From: Asterias rubens
Taxonomy: Eukaryota; Echinodermata; Asteroidea; Forcipulatida; Asteriidae
Length of the DNA stretch: 64,000 bases
Reading direction: 5' to 3'
Assembly (NCBI RefSeq): GCF_902459465.1
Contig: NC_047063.1
Coordinates: 7,129,343 to 7,193,342, forward strand
Position numbers and translations under genes: made by a program. The notes below the pieces were generated by a model. It worked only from the letters and a program-made list of their open reading frames with translations. It was not told the DNA's origin and did not search any database. How positions within the stretch are numbered: position 1 is the stretch's first letter; each line of letters starts with the position of its first letter. This document shows, in pieces, positions 44,640 to 57,300 of this stretch.

Positions 44640-45364
44640 GTGTGTGGCTGGTTTCAAGTGCACCAAATTCGAGTTGTGGTGGGTTTGAATCCTGGTCATG
44701 ACCTTGAGCAAGATGCTTTACTTTAATTGCCTCTCATTGCACCAAGGGGTATAAATGGGTACCTGTGAGGGCAGAGATGGTTCTTGTGATTGATTAGCTT
44801 AGGCTGTATACTCCCCAGGGTGCTGTTAAGGAATGATTTAAGGCCCACTGACCAGGGGTAATAATTTTGAAGCGCGAGCGTCACTGCGTGACGGACCTGA
44901 GCGCTACATAAGAAGGTCAAGATCTTGAGCAAGATGCTTTACTATAATTGCTTCCCTTCACCTAGAGGTAAATGGCTACCTGTGAGGGCAGAGATGGTTC
45001 TTGTGATTGATTGATTGATTGATTTAGCTCGGAGCGAATTGATGTTCTGATTGTATGTGTTGAATGGTTGTCATTCAAGAGATGTTACCTCTTGTATAAA
45101 TCTGTTGGAAGTTTTTAAACAATTGCACGAAAGGATGGATTTTGTAAACGAGAACTATAAAAAGAATTTGCTTGAAATTATCAAGAGATATAAGAAACAT
45201 TTTTTTAAATAAAACTTACTACTGATTAATGTTTATAATATGCTTAAATTATTTAGAAAGGGAAACAAAATTGATATTTCTTTTTTGTATATACTCGGCG
45301 CCTTGAGTACCTTGTTTGGTAGATACATGCGCTATATAAGACTTCAATATTATTATTATTATTT
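44640..45364. repeat. Two partial SINE-type copies
   Basis: A tRNA-like B-box (GTGGGTTTGAATCCTGG, 44679-44695) is followed by CTTGAGCAAGATGCTTTACT, TACCTGTGAGGGCAGAGATG and TTGATTGATT. The same modules repeat at 44920-45030. A GCGCTATATAAGACTTC tail with ATT repeats closes at 45330-45364. They read as nested or partial copies of one SINE. Confidence 0.6.
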
Positions 45365-47199
45365 AATATAGTAAAAAACAATTACGGTCTGTTATAAATT
45401 GGGTAAAAACAATTCAGACTTTTCTTTGTTTTCATCATGTTTCTTTTAATATAAAAATTATGGGAAAATTATTTTCTATTTGTTTTACTCTTTTATGAAC
45501 CAATATTATACCAAAAGGTATATACCTTTGGTAATAGTCTGAAAAATTTAAATGGTTTAAATGATTTATTTAAAAATGTCATCGCAGCATACCGCTGAAT
45601 TGCGACATAATTTCAGTCGTTAAAAATATTACAATTACTATAAAGCTTTACGATAGAAAATACATTGTAACAATAATTACAACAAAAAACTTACTCCGTT
45701 GGTTGTGTATAATGTTTTGTATATAGTATAACGATTCCCTCGAAGGAATGTGGTTTTAGAGAGAGTGAATTGAAATGTATCTGAATGAAACAATTCTCAG
45801 TTTGTGTAGAGACAATGTGACCTATGTTTACATTCAAACCGCCCTCTGTTGACAAAACACTGTATACGTCATGTTTTGCCGGGCAAAAAGTCATGGTAAG
45901 ATTGCATACACTTTCTAGATGGCTGCCAAAACACAAAGGTTTTGCCCAGCGGTATGCGCGCGAATCATGTTATGGTTTTCGAGTGACGTCAGAGGTCACA
46001 TCGTCTATACAGTATAAAGATTATTCTTTCTGCCTGGACACAGATTGTTGGTGCTATCTCAGAAAAGCTACCTTTTGAAATGAAATTTTCAGAAGTTGGT
46101 TTTATTGTATATATCCTACATTTATACAGGATTAAAACGATTGCCTAATTCCAACAACCCCAAGGTTTACAATTTCGTTCAATATGCTTCCCTCTGATCA
46201 AGTGCCTTTTCATGATACTGTTTACATGCATCAATTTGTTATAAATTATTTGAAATTGAAAAATGTGCCAAAATAAAATATTCTAATCATGAATCACGAA
46301 CCTGTCTTGAAGTTGATATATTGCCCATCTGTAAGGATAGTTTTTTTAATACAAGAAAACAAAACTGAAGCCATTCAATTGGATTTGAATATTTCTCTAA
46401 TCTAGTGCTCACTTTTTTAAGCGTGAACAATTAATTAACAAAGAAGTTGTAAATGAACATGCCACAAATGACCCAGCGAGATTAAGCGTCTTCAAATAAA
46501 AAACAAATCCTGGGCTACAAATACTGTTCCTTATCAGCAGAGTTTGGGTTCGAATCCAGATCATGACACTTAAAAACAAGATTTATCTTGATAAAAACAA
46601 GATTCATTTGAAATGTACTGTGTCGTAATGCCTGCACTTTAACATGCGCGTACTCTGTGCCCGACAAGCACCATATGAGCTTTTAACAAACGTGCACACA
46701 ACACACTCACTGCAGCCAATCAGTGTCAATTTTGAGTGTTCCCCTCACGGGGTTAGAGACTTGCGCAAAGCTCATTTAGTGCGCTGCCCATGGTAGTGAG
46801 GCAGACTGCTAAAAGCCGCAAAAGAACGAAGGTTGTTTGGCGAGGGCCGTCTGACATCTGGTCTATTACTTGATGGGTTAAACTCTATGTATGGGTTACT
46901 AGTATGTTCCTTTCGTAGGTAAAGGAAAAACAAATGCTGCACATGTTTATCTTTTTGCAAATGGTGAAAAACTTTAAAAATGAAGAACCCCAACACAAAT
47001 ATAAGTTGTTCAGTTTTTTCGAATCAAACTAAAGCAATGACGCAGCCACAACAAAGAATTTAAGTCACCTGGAAATAGAATTTGTTTTCCTTCAAACATG
47101 AGAGTATGTTTATGAACAATAAAATAATTACTTGAGTAATTGTTTGTAACAATTTATATGTTTAAAAAATAGATAAAGTTGTTTGAGGGTGACTCCGCC
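45365..47199. other. Intergenic, no recognised gene
   Basis: No exon of the neighbouring transporter or kinase is seen on either strand, although later transporter exons would be expected here. 46525-46575 has a small GGGTTCGAATCC tRNA-like scrap. Confidence 0.45.
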
Positions 47200-47435
47200 T
47201 ACCCCTTTTGTGACGTCAATCGAGGCAGACTATGCCATAATCGTGAGTTTGTACGTTTCAAAAAATGTTTTTTTCTTGGATTTTTCCGGCAATATTGACC
47301 AGGATGCTGGATGAAGCAGAAAAACGAAAGATGGGGTCAGTTTGCAAAGTGGTCTGGTCCGACGTCTTTTCCAGCAAACACTTCAAGCCGTAGTGCTTCG
47401 AGAATCCGAAATATCGCGCCTCGATTGACGTCACA
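47200..47435. repeat. Inverted-repeat element with a THAP-like coding scrap, cut by a gap
   Basis: TGTGACGTCAATCGAGG (47209-47225) recurs inverted as CCTCGATTGACGTCACA (47419-47435), just at the gap edge. Between them one frame reads SVCKVVWSDVFSSKHFKP, a stop, then CFENP. This resembles the S.VCS.HF.P..F end of a THAP zinc finger. It may be a non-autonomous derivative of a THAP-bearing (P-like) transposon. The similarity is short. Confidence 0.4.
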
Positions 47436-47935
47436 NNNNNNNNNNNNNNNNNNNNNNNNNNNNNNNNNNNNNNNNNNNNNNNNNNNNNNNNNNNNNNNNN
47501 NNNNNNNNNNNNNNNNNNNNNNNNNNNNNNNNNNNNNNNNNNNNNNNNNNNNNNNNNNNNNNNNNNNNNNNNNNNNNNNNNNNNNNNNNNNNNNNNNNNN
47601 NNNNNNNNNNNNNNNNNNNNNNNNNNNNNNNNNNNNNNNNNNNNNNNNNNNNNNNNNNNNNNNNNNNNNNNNNNNNNNNNNNNNNNNNNNNNNNNNNNNN
47701 NNNNNNNNNNNNNNNNNNNNNNNNNNNNNNNNNNNNNNNNNNNNNNNNNNNNNNNNNNNNNNNNNNNNNNNNNNNNNNNNNNNNNNNNNNNNNNNNNNNN
47801 NNNNNNNNNNNNNNNNNNNNNNNNNNNNNNNNNNNNNNNNNNNNNNNNNNNNNNNNNNNNNNNNNNNNNNNNNNNNNNNNNNNNNNNNNNNNNNNNNNNN
47901 NNNNNNNNNNNNNNNNNNNNNNNNNNNNNNNNNNN
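47436..47935. other. Assembly gap, 500 N
   Basis: Exactly 500 N, suggesting an unknown-size gap. It lies between two repeat elements. The ORFs across it are artefacts. Confidence 1.
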
Positions 47936-48184
47936 GGAGAAAGAAGTAATTTTCCACGAATTTGATTTCGATACCTCTAGTTTAGAATTTGAGGTCTCGA
48001 AATCAAGCATCTGAAAGCACACAACTTCGTGTGACAAGGGTGTTTTTTTCTTTCATAGTTATCTCGGAACTCCGACGACCAATCGAGCTCAAATTTGCAC
48101 AGGTTTGTTATTTTATGCATATGTTGAGATACACCAAGTGAGAAGACTGGTCTTGGACAATTACCAATAGTGTACACTGTCTTT
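47936..48184. repeat. MITE family A, copy 1 (truncated by the gap)
   Basis: Contains the family core: AAGAAGTAATTTTCCACGAA, a hairpin of GATTTCGA...GAGGTCTCGAAATC, CATCTGAAAGCACACAACTT, and the end GGACAATTACCAATAGTGTA. Confidence 0.85.
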
Positions 48185-48302
48185 GAAACGATCGAGCCCT
48201 TATCGAAATTGGAGTATAAAAATGAATACAACTTGAATAGAAGTATGTCATTCTACCCTTTCAAGTGAAACCAGAATAAAAACAAATTTTAGCGTCACTT
48301 AC

Positions 48303-51300
48303 TCCCAGTATTGCTGTGCTGGTGATTCTGATAGATTCTTCGCCAGTAGGGTTCCATTTATTGTCAAGAAGGAATTGTTTCTCACGTCTGTTGTCAGGTT
48401 ACTCTGAAGTTCCCTGTCGAGACAATGGATGTCATTCCAGTAGTTCTGGCAGTCGTGCCATGGCAATGGGTTGCTGAAGGAGGCGAAGAAATAGAATATA
48501 GACCAGGCGCAGATGATGATATAATAAATGTTTAACATGGCGGCTATGTTGGCAGCTGCAAGGCCCACACCTGTAGAAAACAACAAAAGGTCAAAATGCA
48601 GCTCTTATTAACTCATTATGACTTCTTATGGGACAACGAAAACTTGATTTAAAGGCACTGGACTAAATTGGCAGTTACTCAAAATAATTGTTGGCATAAA
48701 AACGTAAGATAACAGGCAATGGAGCTGTCGATAGTATAAAACATTGTGAGAAACGGCTCCCTCTGAAGTAGCGTAGGTTTTGAGACAGAGGTGATTTCTC
48801 ACTAAAATATACAAAGATTTCAGGCCTGTATGAATGAAGCCTTTTTTAGGGATCTGAAAGCACACAAATTTGTCTGACAAAGTAGTTTTTCCTTTACTAT
48901 TCTCTCGCAACTTCGACGACCAATTGAGTTAAAATTTTAGCAGATTTGTTATTTTATGCAAATGTTGGGATACACCAAGTGAGATTACTGTGTTTGTTTT
49001 ACAGTAACCTACGGTGTCTAGTGTCCCTAAGCTCAAAAAGTAGCTAAGCACGACAAGACTATGCTTGCCGAAATCACACTACCAAATAAACTATAATGTT
49101 TAATGTACTCTATTTGACTTGTATCCCGTGCCAAGAAGGACACGGTGGCCATGCCCTTTGTTGTCTTGGCATTGGCGCCTCTTTAGAAGTTTCCTATGGA
49201 TTTTAAGATCTTCCATTGGAAGTGCCCATTACAAAAATGGCCTTGCCCTCTAAAAAATGCTAAAACTCCGGACCTGGCATCCTTCAGATTTGTACCTAGC
49301 AGAAATTAAAAATTGGGCTTTGGTTTTCATTGCTAAGCTCCGGTGAGAGGAATATCATAGTTGTAAAAGCTGGTCTGGGGTGGATTTCACAAAGGTTATA
49401 GTCCTAACTTAGGACTAGTCCTAGGCAATGCTAAGAGATAGGACTGGTCCTAAGTTAGGACCAGTATAAACTCATACTTAGGACTGGCCCTATCTCTTAG
49501 CATTGCCTAGGATAGTCCTAAGTTAGGACTACCTTTGTGAAATCCACCCCTGGTCTATAAACATAAACATGTTAATACACCCAACGTGGTCAACCTTCAA
49601 CCGCCTTAAGAATGTCTAACTCGCCAAGGTGAGGTGTTAATTCCAAGGGCGCACCCCACCCCACTAAGAAAACTCCCATAACAATACAGTACGAAATGCC
49701 AACTATTCCAAAAATACACAAACAATACCAAGTCTAACTTAGAGGTCCCACAGCTTTCTACATTCAAGGAGAAATTATTCATTGCCCCTGGAACTATTAT
49801 CCTCTGCTCAATTTCATATGTATGTGGAATCCCAAGACCTGAGGCCCAAGTCCACTTTTCTTTCCTCCAAATAAAACTACCGCTATTCTACGCCGGTGTA
49901 CTTTTCCAACCGTCAGAGCATCAATTCTGAAAACGAAATGTCTCTGCACCTCTCGGCAAATAGGACAATTATTCCAGGGTCATTCATCCAAAATACCTCA
50001 ATTTGGAGGTCAACAACACCGTAGGTCACATCTAGGCGATGTCCATTTTATTGGGATCTCAAATCTGTCTTTAAGAGAATACTTTGAGGTCTACAGAATA
50101 TGATTATCAACATGGTCGACGCTCTGCTTCCTCCCTGTTTTGTGGAGTGCCCCCCCCCCCCCACGATCATCGATATAGCTGGGTCCATAAACAAGAAAAG
50201 GCGTATTGTTTATAGGGTTTTGATACCTTTTGGGATCAAGTTTTTTTGGCCATGACATGAATCCCTACTCACTATGAAGATGTACTTTATGTAATATAAA
50301 CTACCTACGTTTCAGCTTCTTTAATTGATGAGTTCTTAAGGACAGTTTTTTTTTAATTACAGAGCAATGTTTTCAGGAGAGTTGCATATAATTATCCCGT
50401 TATGCGTCGCATGCTTAAAAATTGTTCGTTTCACTGAGACGGCAACTATCTTCTTGACATTGTTTTTACCATTTCTCAAAGACTACAGCACCTTAGCAAG
50501 TTATGATTTAAGGAAAGCGTTTTATATCGTTCTACATTTGTTGTTTTTTCTGTACAAAAATTACACAAACCCTGTGGCCAATACTGTAAAATGGTTGGAA
50601 CAAGTCAGCACAAACTTCTGTAAATAATTATGTTTAACACAAGACTTCGATAATGGTTTTGCAATCATCAATGTGTTACGTAGCCCTGACCTTTGAGGGC
50701 GGGAAAGATGTCCCAAACACCGATGCCGCCAGTCTGCATAAGCTGACCCAAGGAAACCTCCATAAAGAACATCGGTACCCCGCAGGCTACCAGCGAGATG
50801 AAGTACGGAACTAAAAATGCACCTGGAAGAGAGACAGATAGAGAAAACAAAAAAAATGTGTATTTACGGATGCCACATGAATGAATAAAACTTGTACCTA
50901 CCTCCATGCGTGTACATATGTGATACATCCAAACTTAATGTCTACGTACACGATAAGTTTTGTACGTACACGATATGTTTTGTATGTACACGATACATCT
51001 AACTTATTGTGTACTCTCCATTGCTCGTTACTAAGAATATTTACCAAGAGTAATTACCAATATTTTCCAGCCGTCGATTTCACCAAACTCTTTCTAACTT
51101 ACTTAATCAATAGGATTAATCTTAGGACTTATGACGATTTAAGTTCCGTAACCATAGAAGTTAGGACGCATTGAACCCATCGTAAGTCAGGACGAGTTAC
51201 TCATCCTAAGTATTAGGACGAGTTACCATAAGTTAGGACGAGTAACTCGTCCTGGCCTATATACTCGAGATCCTAGCGTTTCGTGAAATCGGCTGCTGTG

Positions 51301-54300
51301 CCTTTAAAGGAACACGTTGCCTGGCTCGGTCGAGTTGGTCTTGGAAAAGCGTTTGTAACCGTTTGTTATAAAATGCAAATGGTTAGATAGATAATTTAAA
51401 AGTGAAATATAATGATCCACACAAAACTGCCTCGAAATTGCACGGTTTTCAATTTACCTCGTTGACTAACACGGTCGGCCATTTGTGGGAGTCAAGATTT
51501 TACTCTCCCATAAATGGCTGACCGTGTTAGTTCGCGACGTAAAATGAAAACCGTGCAATTTTCAGATGAAACTTGCGTGGATCATTATATTCTATACTTA
51601 AAACATCTTTCTAACCACATGCATTTCATAACAAATGGTTTCAAATGCTTTTTATAGACCAACTCGTCCGATCCAAGGCAACGTGTACCTTTAAAGGCAG
51701 TGGACACAATTGGTAATTACTCAAAATAATTATTGGCATAAAACCTTTCTTGGTGACGAGTAATGGGGAGAGGTTGATGGTATAAAACATTGTGAGCAAC
51801 GGCTCCCTCTGAAGTGACGTAGTTTTCAAGAAAGAAGTAATTTTCCACGAATTTGATTTCGAGACCTCAAGTTTAGAACTTGAGGTCTCGAAATCAAGCA
51901 TCTGAAAGCACACAACTTCGTGTGACAAGGGTGTTTTTTTTCTTTCATAGTTATCTCGCAACTTCGACGACCAATCGAGCTCAAACTTTCACAGGTTTGT
52001 TATTTTATGCATATGTTGAGATACACCAAGTGACAATACTGGTCTTTGACAATTACCAATAGTGTCAACTGCCTTTAACGACACTTTGCGTCCCTTTTCT
52101 GTGCTCCACTGAACATAATATGATCAAGTCATCAAGCACGGTTTCGGTTATTTGAGGACCAAGGGTGGCATCACCTTGGATTTACATTAAACCACATGGT
52201 TAAAAACCATGTACATGTACATGTACATTGTATGCATCTACATGTACATGTAGGTACTTGTGTATGTGTGTACACGAACATGTACGCCAGGGGTCAAGGA
52301 CGTGTCCAGGGGTTGACACCGATAACAAGGTTTTCAACGGGATGTTTTGGAACCATACTGAGACATGCACGACTCCGGAGGGCTTTAGTGGTAGAATTCA
52401 ATTTGCGAAAGGAAGGGGGTTGATTGGGATGAGTGTGGGTGTAAGGCTAATACCCGAAGAGGAACAACAAGTAGGCAATCAAAAAGAACAAAACCCACCA
52501 GAAAGAATTATCACAGTTTACAATACAACGACCTTGGAAACGGCATCTGACTGGCGCACCCCGAAAAAAATGAGATATTTTGACAAATTAGGGAGACTGT
52601 AATAGTAATACAGCATAGAGCTATAGATAGCACAGTTGGAAGAGCACTGACACGTTAATCCGGAGGTCGTTGGCTCGAGCGTGGCTCTAATCCCGGGTCA
52701 GAATTGACCCGGATGCGTTGTCAAAGGGGGCCTGACCCATATCTGTATCAGGCTGACGCAGAAACTGGTTTTAAAATCTGACTTTAGCTCGGACTCTACA
52801 TGCAGTTTGACCAACATCTGGACCATTTTAACACAAATTACCTGACCCAGGTATCACTCAGGCCCTCACACATGGAACTGGGTCAATTGAACGAAACTGG
52901 GTCAATTGAACGAAACTGGGTCAGTTGACCCCTGAGTTTCAGAGTGCTGAAACGTTCAACGAATGAAGTAGCTGGAATATTTAATTTGGACCATCTTGTT
53001 TGCCCGGACCGGTTTGTTTGGCCGACCCCGGTAACAAAGTGCAGCAGCGCGGTTCAATAACACGGTAGTCGGTTACTGAACTTGACTTGACCAAACAACA
53101 CGCTATTGAATAAGGACTTCATTCGATTGGGTTTTCACGAGCCGTCGAGGGGGCATAGGAAATGGTGGCCTTTCGACATCTGACCAACAAAGTTAGACCG
53201 GTGATGATGTCTTGAAACGGAAGAAAGGTATGCACTACAGTGTTTTTATCGAAAGTAAATACAGCTTATGAAAGGTTTAGTGGAATAATGGAACGACAAT
53301 TGCTCAGTTGGTGATTTGGTGTTGTTTAGACCACTTTGTTCTGAAGTGTTCTGACACCTTTTAGCATGTATGCGAAGACATCAGTTTCATATAGGCCTAA
53401 TGCGGTATAAAATAGGTTGACTGTGACTAAGTGATCAGTCACACTCAACCTGTCAATTCATTGTCGCTAAAAAAACATGTGCTTTTGTTGTTTTTTATCT
53501 GGAAGGGATGGTTTAAAGGGATCGTATAGACCATGTGAACTTTGTTTACAATATTAAGTGTGACCTTGTGCATTCTTCGAGTATACTGGCAGGCAAAATA
53601 CTACACTGATCCTATGAGAAAGTTGAAATTTTGTGTCATACTTAATCCAACAGTTATGAAAGTAAAAGCTGGACAAGTTTTGAGATGTGCCCCCTTTCAT
53701 ATGCAATTTTATGATTTCATCCATAAGGCTGTGTACAAATCACGCCTGCAGGAAGTCCAGGCTCTGTGGCTCTTTTGTTAACATGTGATGTCACGGGTTA
53801 CATCGCCTATACCTTTAGTTTTAAGAACCATTTGACTGTTCAAAAGGTGGCAGTGCTTATGAGAATTGCCGACAATCTGGAGCGGTTATGTCAGTGCAGG
53901 AAGAATAATCCGTAATGGGAATACTCCACCTGAGAAACGTTTCTGAGAGTAACTTTTATAAAATTATAATTTTGGTACGGGACAAAAACTGCTATCTTTT
54001 TCCACAACTTCGAGGTGAAATTTTGATTTTCAAATTGCTTTATATATTACGTGAAAATTGTGCTTACTTTTTCACTGTCATAGTTTTCCATATAGAAAAT
54101 GTGCGGGTACAACCGTGCAATAATTTTCTTATGAGGGAGTGGTGGCTCTGAAAAGAGCTGGTTTGGTCTCGACGTTTCGTACGTCATACTCTGCTCGTCT
54201 TCAGGATAAAAATCCTCTTTAAGCCCCAAACTACATGAACACTGTCTGTGAATTTTTTGTCAGCTCATTCAATCCTGTTTAATAATAGAAAATTGTGAGT

Positions 54301-57300
54301 GACTATTGATGTACCATACATTAATGAGAGACCACGCCAATCGAAGACTAGGGAAACACTATCCCCAGACACACTGCATAATCCCCGCTGGGCCTCCACC
54401 CAAACTCCCCGACACACATTACCAGTCACGTACTACATGTACAAAGCTAGGCGGGGAGCTTCAGGCAACATCTCTCATCACACGGCAAGCCAAAAAAAAC
54501 AGCACCCACCAACAAAAAAGTAATTTCACCTGTGCAATCGATTAAATTCCCCAGTTACCTCCGGATAAAAGAGTACTCTGTTGATTCAAGTTTGATCTAG
54601 GGTAGTCGAATGTACTAGTGGGTAGGGTATCATATGGTTCCATGCCCACATTGTTAGATGGCATTAGGCCAAACCAAAAGCCTATTTTAGCGGCAAAAAT
54701 GTTCTAAAACTTCACATGGTAACGAGTAATGGGGAGAGGTTGATAGTATAAAACATTGTGAGAAACGGTTCCCTCTGAAGTGACGTAATTTTCGAGAAAG
54801 AAGTAATTGACCACGAGTTTGATTTCGAGACCTCAAGTTTAGAACTTGAGGTCTCGAAATCAACCATCTCCGTGTAACATGCGTGTTTTTTGTTTCATAG
54901 ACTTTATCTCGCAACTCCGACGTCCAATCGAGCTCAAATTTTCACAGGTTTGTTATTTTATGCATACGTTGAGATACACCAAGTGAGAAGACTGGTCTTT
55001 GAAAATTACCAAGTGTCCAATGTCTTTAAGTTTTCCATATAAAACACCTTATCATTGAAAAAGTTCACGGAAAAAATAAATACATTAGCCCTTTTTCTGT
55101 GTACATTGGGCTGTCTAAAATTACAGCATGTGCATGTGCTGCAGTAACTAATATTGAAAATTTGGTGAAATTGTACCCTTGGGTTTTGTCATGGTTTGGT
55201 CAACTCGACCACCTGTATGGCCGTAGGGCATGAGTTCGGTTTCCACAGTTTTCCTCAGTATGTCCACAACCCACACTACCCATAATAATCACTTAATATG
55301 GAACGCATGAGTCCTTTTTGATTTGACCTATATAACGATAGAGCAATAGGGCCCAACCCGACAGTCAGTACTGATACAAAGCGGAATTTGTAGCAATATT
55401 TTCAGCTAAAACAGAAGGGACAATAATATTATATTGATTAAAGGCAGAAACACATTTTGGTAAATGTCAAAGACCTCTTCTCAGTTGGCACACCCAACAA
55501 GTATACAATGTCAACCCTGTGATTGTTGTCGAAGTTTCAGGAGAATAGAAACATGAACAAACAAACTTTGTTGCACAACCTTCTGTGTTTTTCAGATAGA
55601 AAGCTGAAGTATTTTATACTATTTAATTGAGAAATTAAGACCTCTTTATCATAACTATGCTACTTCAGAGGGAGCCGTTTCTCACAATGTTTTATACTAT
55701 ACAACTCTCCAATGCTTGTTACCAAGTCGGTTCTTGTTCTAGCAATTATTTTGAGTAATACAATAGTGTCCAGTGCCTTTAAAGACAATTGACACTATTG
55801 ATAATTGTCAAAGACCAGTCTTCTCATTTGCTGTATCTTAACATAATTTGTATGCATAAATAATAACAAACCTGGTAAAATTTGAGCTCAATCGGTCATC
55901 AAAGTTGGGAGATAATAATGAAAGAAAAAACACCTTTGTCACATTGAGTTGTGTGCTTTCTTCAGATGCATGATTTCGAGACCTCAAATTCTAAATCTGA
56001 GGTCTCGAAATCAAATTTGATGAAAATGACTTCTTTCTCGAAAACAACGTCACTTCAGAGGGAGCCGTTTCTCACAATGTTTTATACTATCAACCTCTCT
56101 CCACTTCTCATGAGCAACTAAGGTTTGTGCTAATAATTATTTCGAGTAATAACCAACAGCGGTCAGTGCCTTTATGGTCAAAGTAGATGCTACATTATGA
56201 AAGGTCCCCAACGTGGTGCCCTCCATGCACTACTGTCTGAGATTCGATGAGACTTTTACAATAACTTACAACTAACCTCTCATACACAACAGAACTTTAC
56301 AGAAACCCCCCCACATGACTGTATCCATGATACAAACAATTAAATATTAAACATTGACAGATTGAGATAGATAAGGAGCCGAAAAGGTTCACTTCAAGTT
56401 CAGGGGCAAATATAAGGTGAGACTACAGAACTTCGGAAGTAGGACCTAGTTACTTGCAGTTTTATGAAACTATAGTAGTTAATAGTAATACGAGACAAAG
56501 TGTGACCGATTTCATTCGTGTTAATAAAGAAAGTGTACCTTCATTGTCAGTAAACAAGTTAACTTGAGTTACATTGCCAACTACAAAACTAACAACAACA
56601 GTAGTAGGCTACATTTCAGAGTACCGTAACGAGGTAACTAAAACTTGTATTTATTAAGCGGTTACACTGTTGGTAAATAAATTAATTTGTTAGCTATACA
56701 CTATCAGTTAAACCAGGTAACTAAGTTAACTTGTTAGTTTTATTGTAAGTAGCCAGGTAACTAAGTTAACGTTTTAGTTAAATTGTCATTAACCAGGTAA
56801 CTAAACTAACTTGTTAGTTCCATTGTCAGTGACCAGGGATTACAAAATTAACTGTCGGTAAATTATCTTGTTACATTGTCAATCACCAAGTAACTAAACA
56901 AACTTGACAGTTCCGTTGACAGTAACCAGGTAACCAAATTAAGCTGTTAGTTACATTGTCAGTAACTTAGTTAACCTGTTAGTTACACGGTCAATACCCA
57001 GGTAAGTGTTGGTTTCGTTGTGCGGTTACTCAATTACATTGCCAGTCACCAGGTAAACAGTCAATGGTGAATAAACTAGTTTGTCAGTGACTCAGTAACC
57101 AGGTAAATTAACTTGTTTATCAGTAACTAAGTTATAAGTAGCTAGTTATACTCACCTCCTCCATTCTTGTAGCATAGGTACGGGAATCTCCAGACGTTTC
57201 CTAACCCCACGGCGTAACCAATACACGCCATGATGAAGTCCATCTTGTTCCCCCATCCTTCTCTTATCACCTCGTCCTCACCGTCTTTCTGATCGCCCTC

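Noticed and set aside
47258..48037. Long minus and plus frames across 47.3-48.0 kb
   Set aside because: They run through 500 N; translation of N is meaningless.
52228..52602. 124-aa plus frame
   Set aside because: No domain, low-complexity start in ACATGT repeats, no splice or start context.
52622..52690. Functional tRNA gene
   Set aside because: Boxes are weak and the acceptor stem does not pair; more likely a SINE head.
53542..53781. 79-aa plus frame
   Set aside because: No recognised motif and surrounded by repeat debris.
54047..54229. Histone gene upstream of the stem-loop
   Set aside because: The minus frame shows no histone fold motif; the hairpin stands alone.
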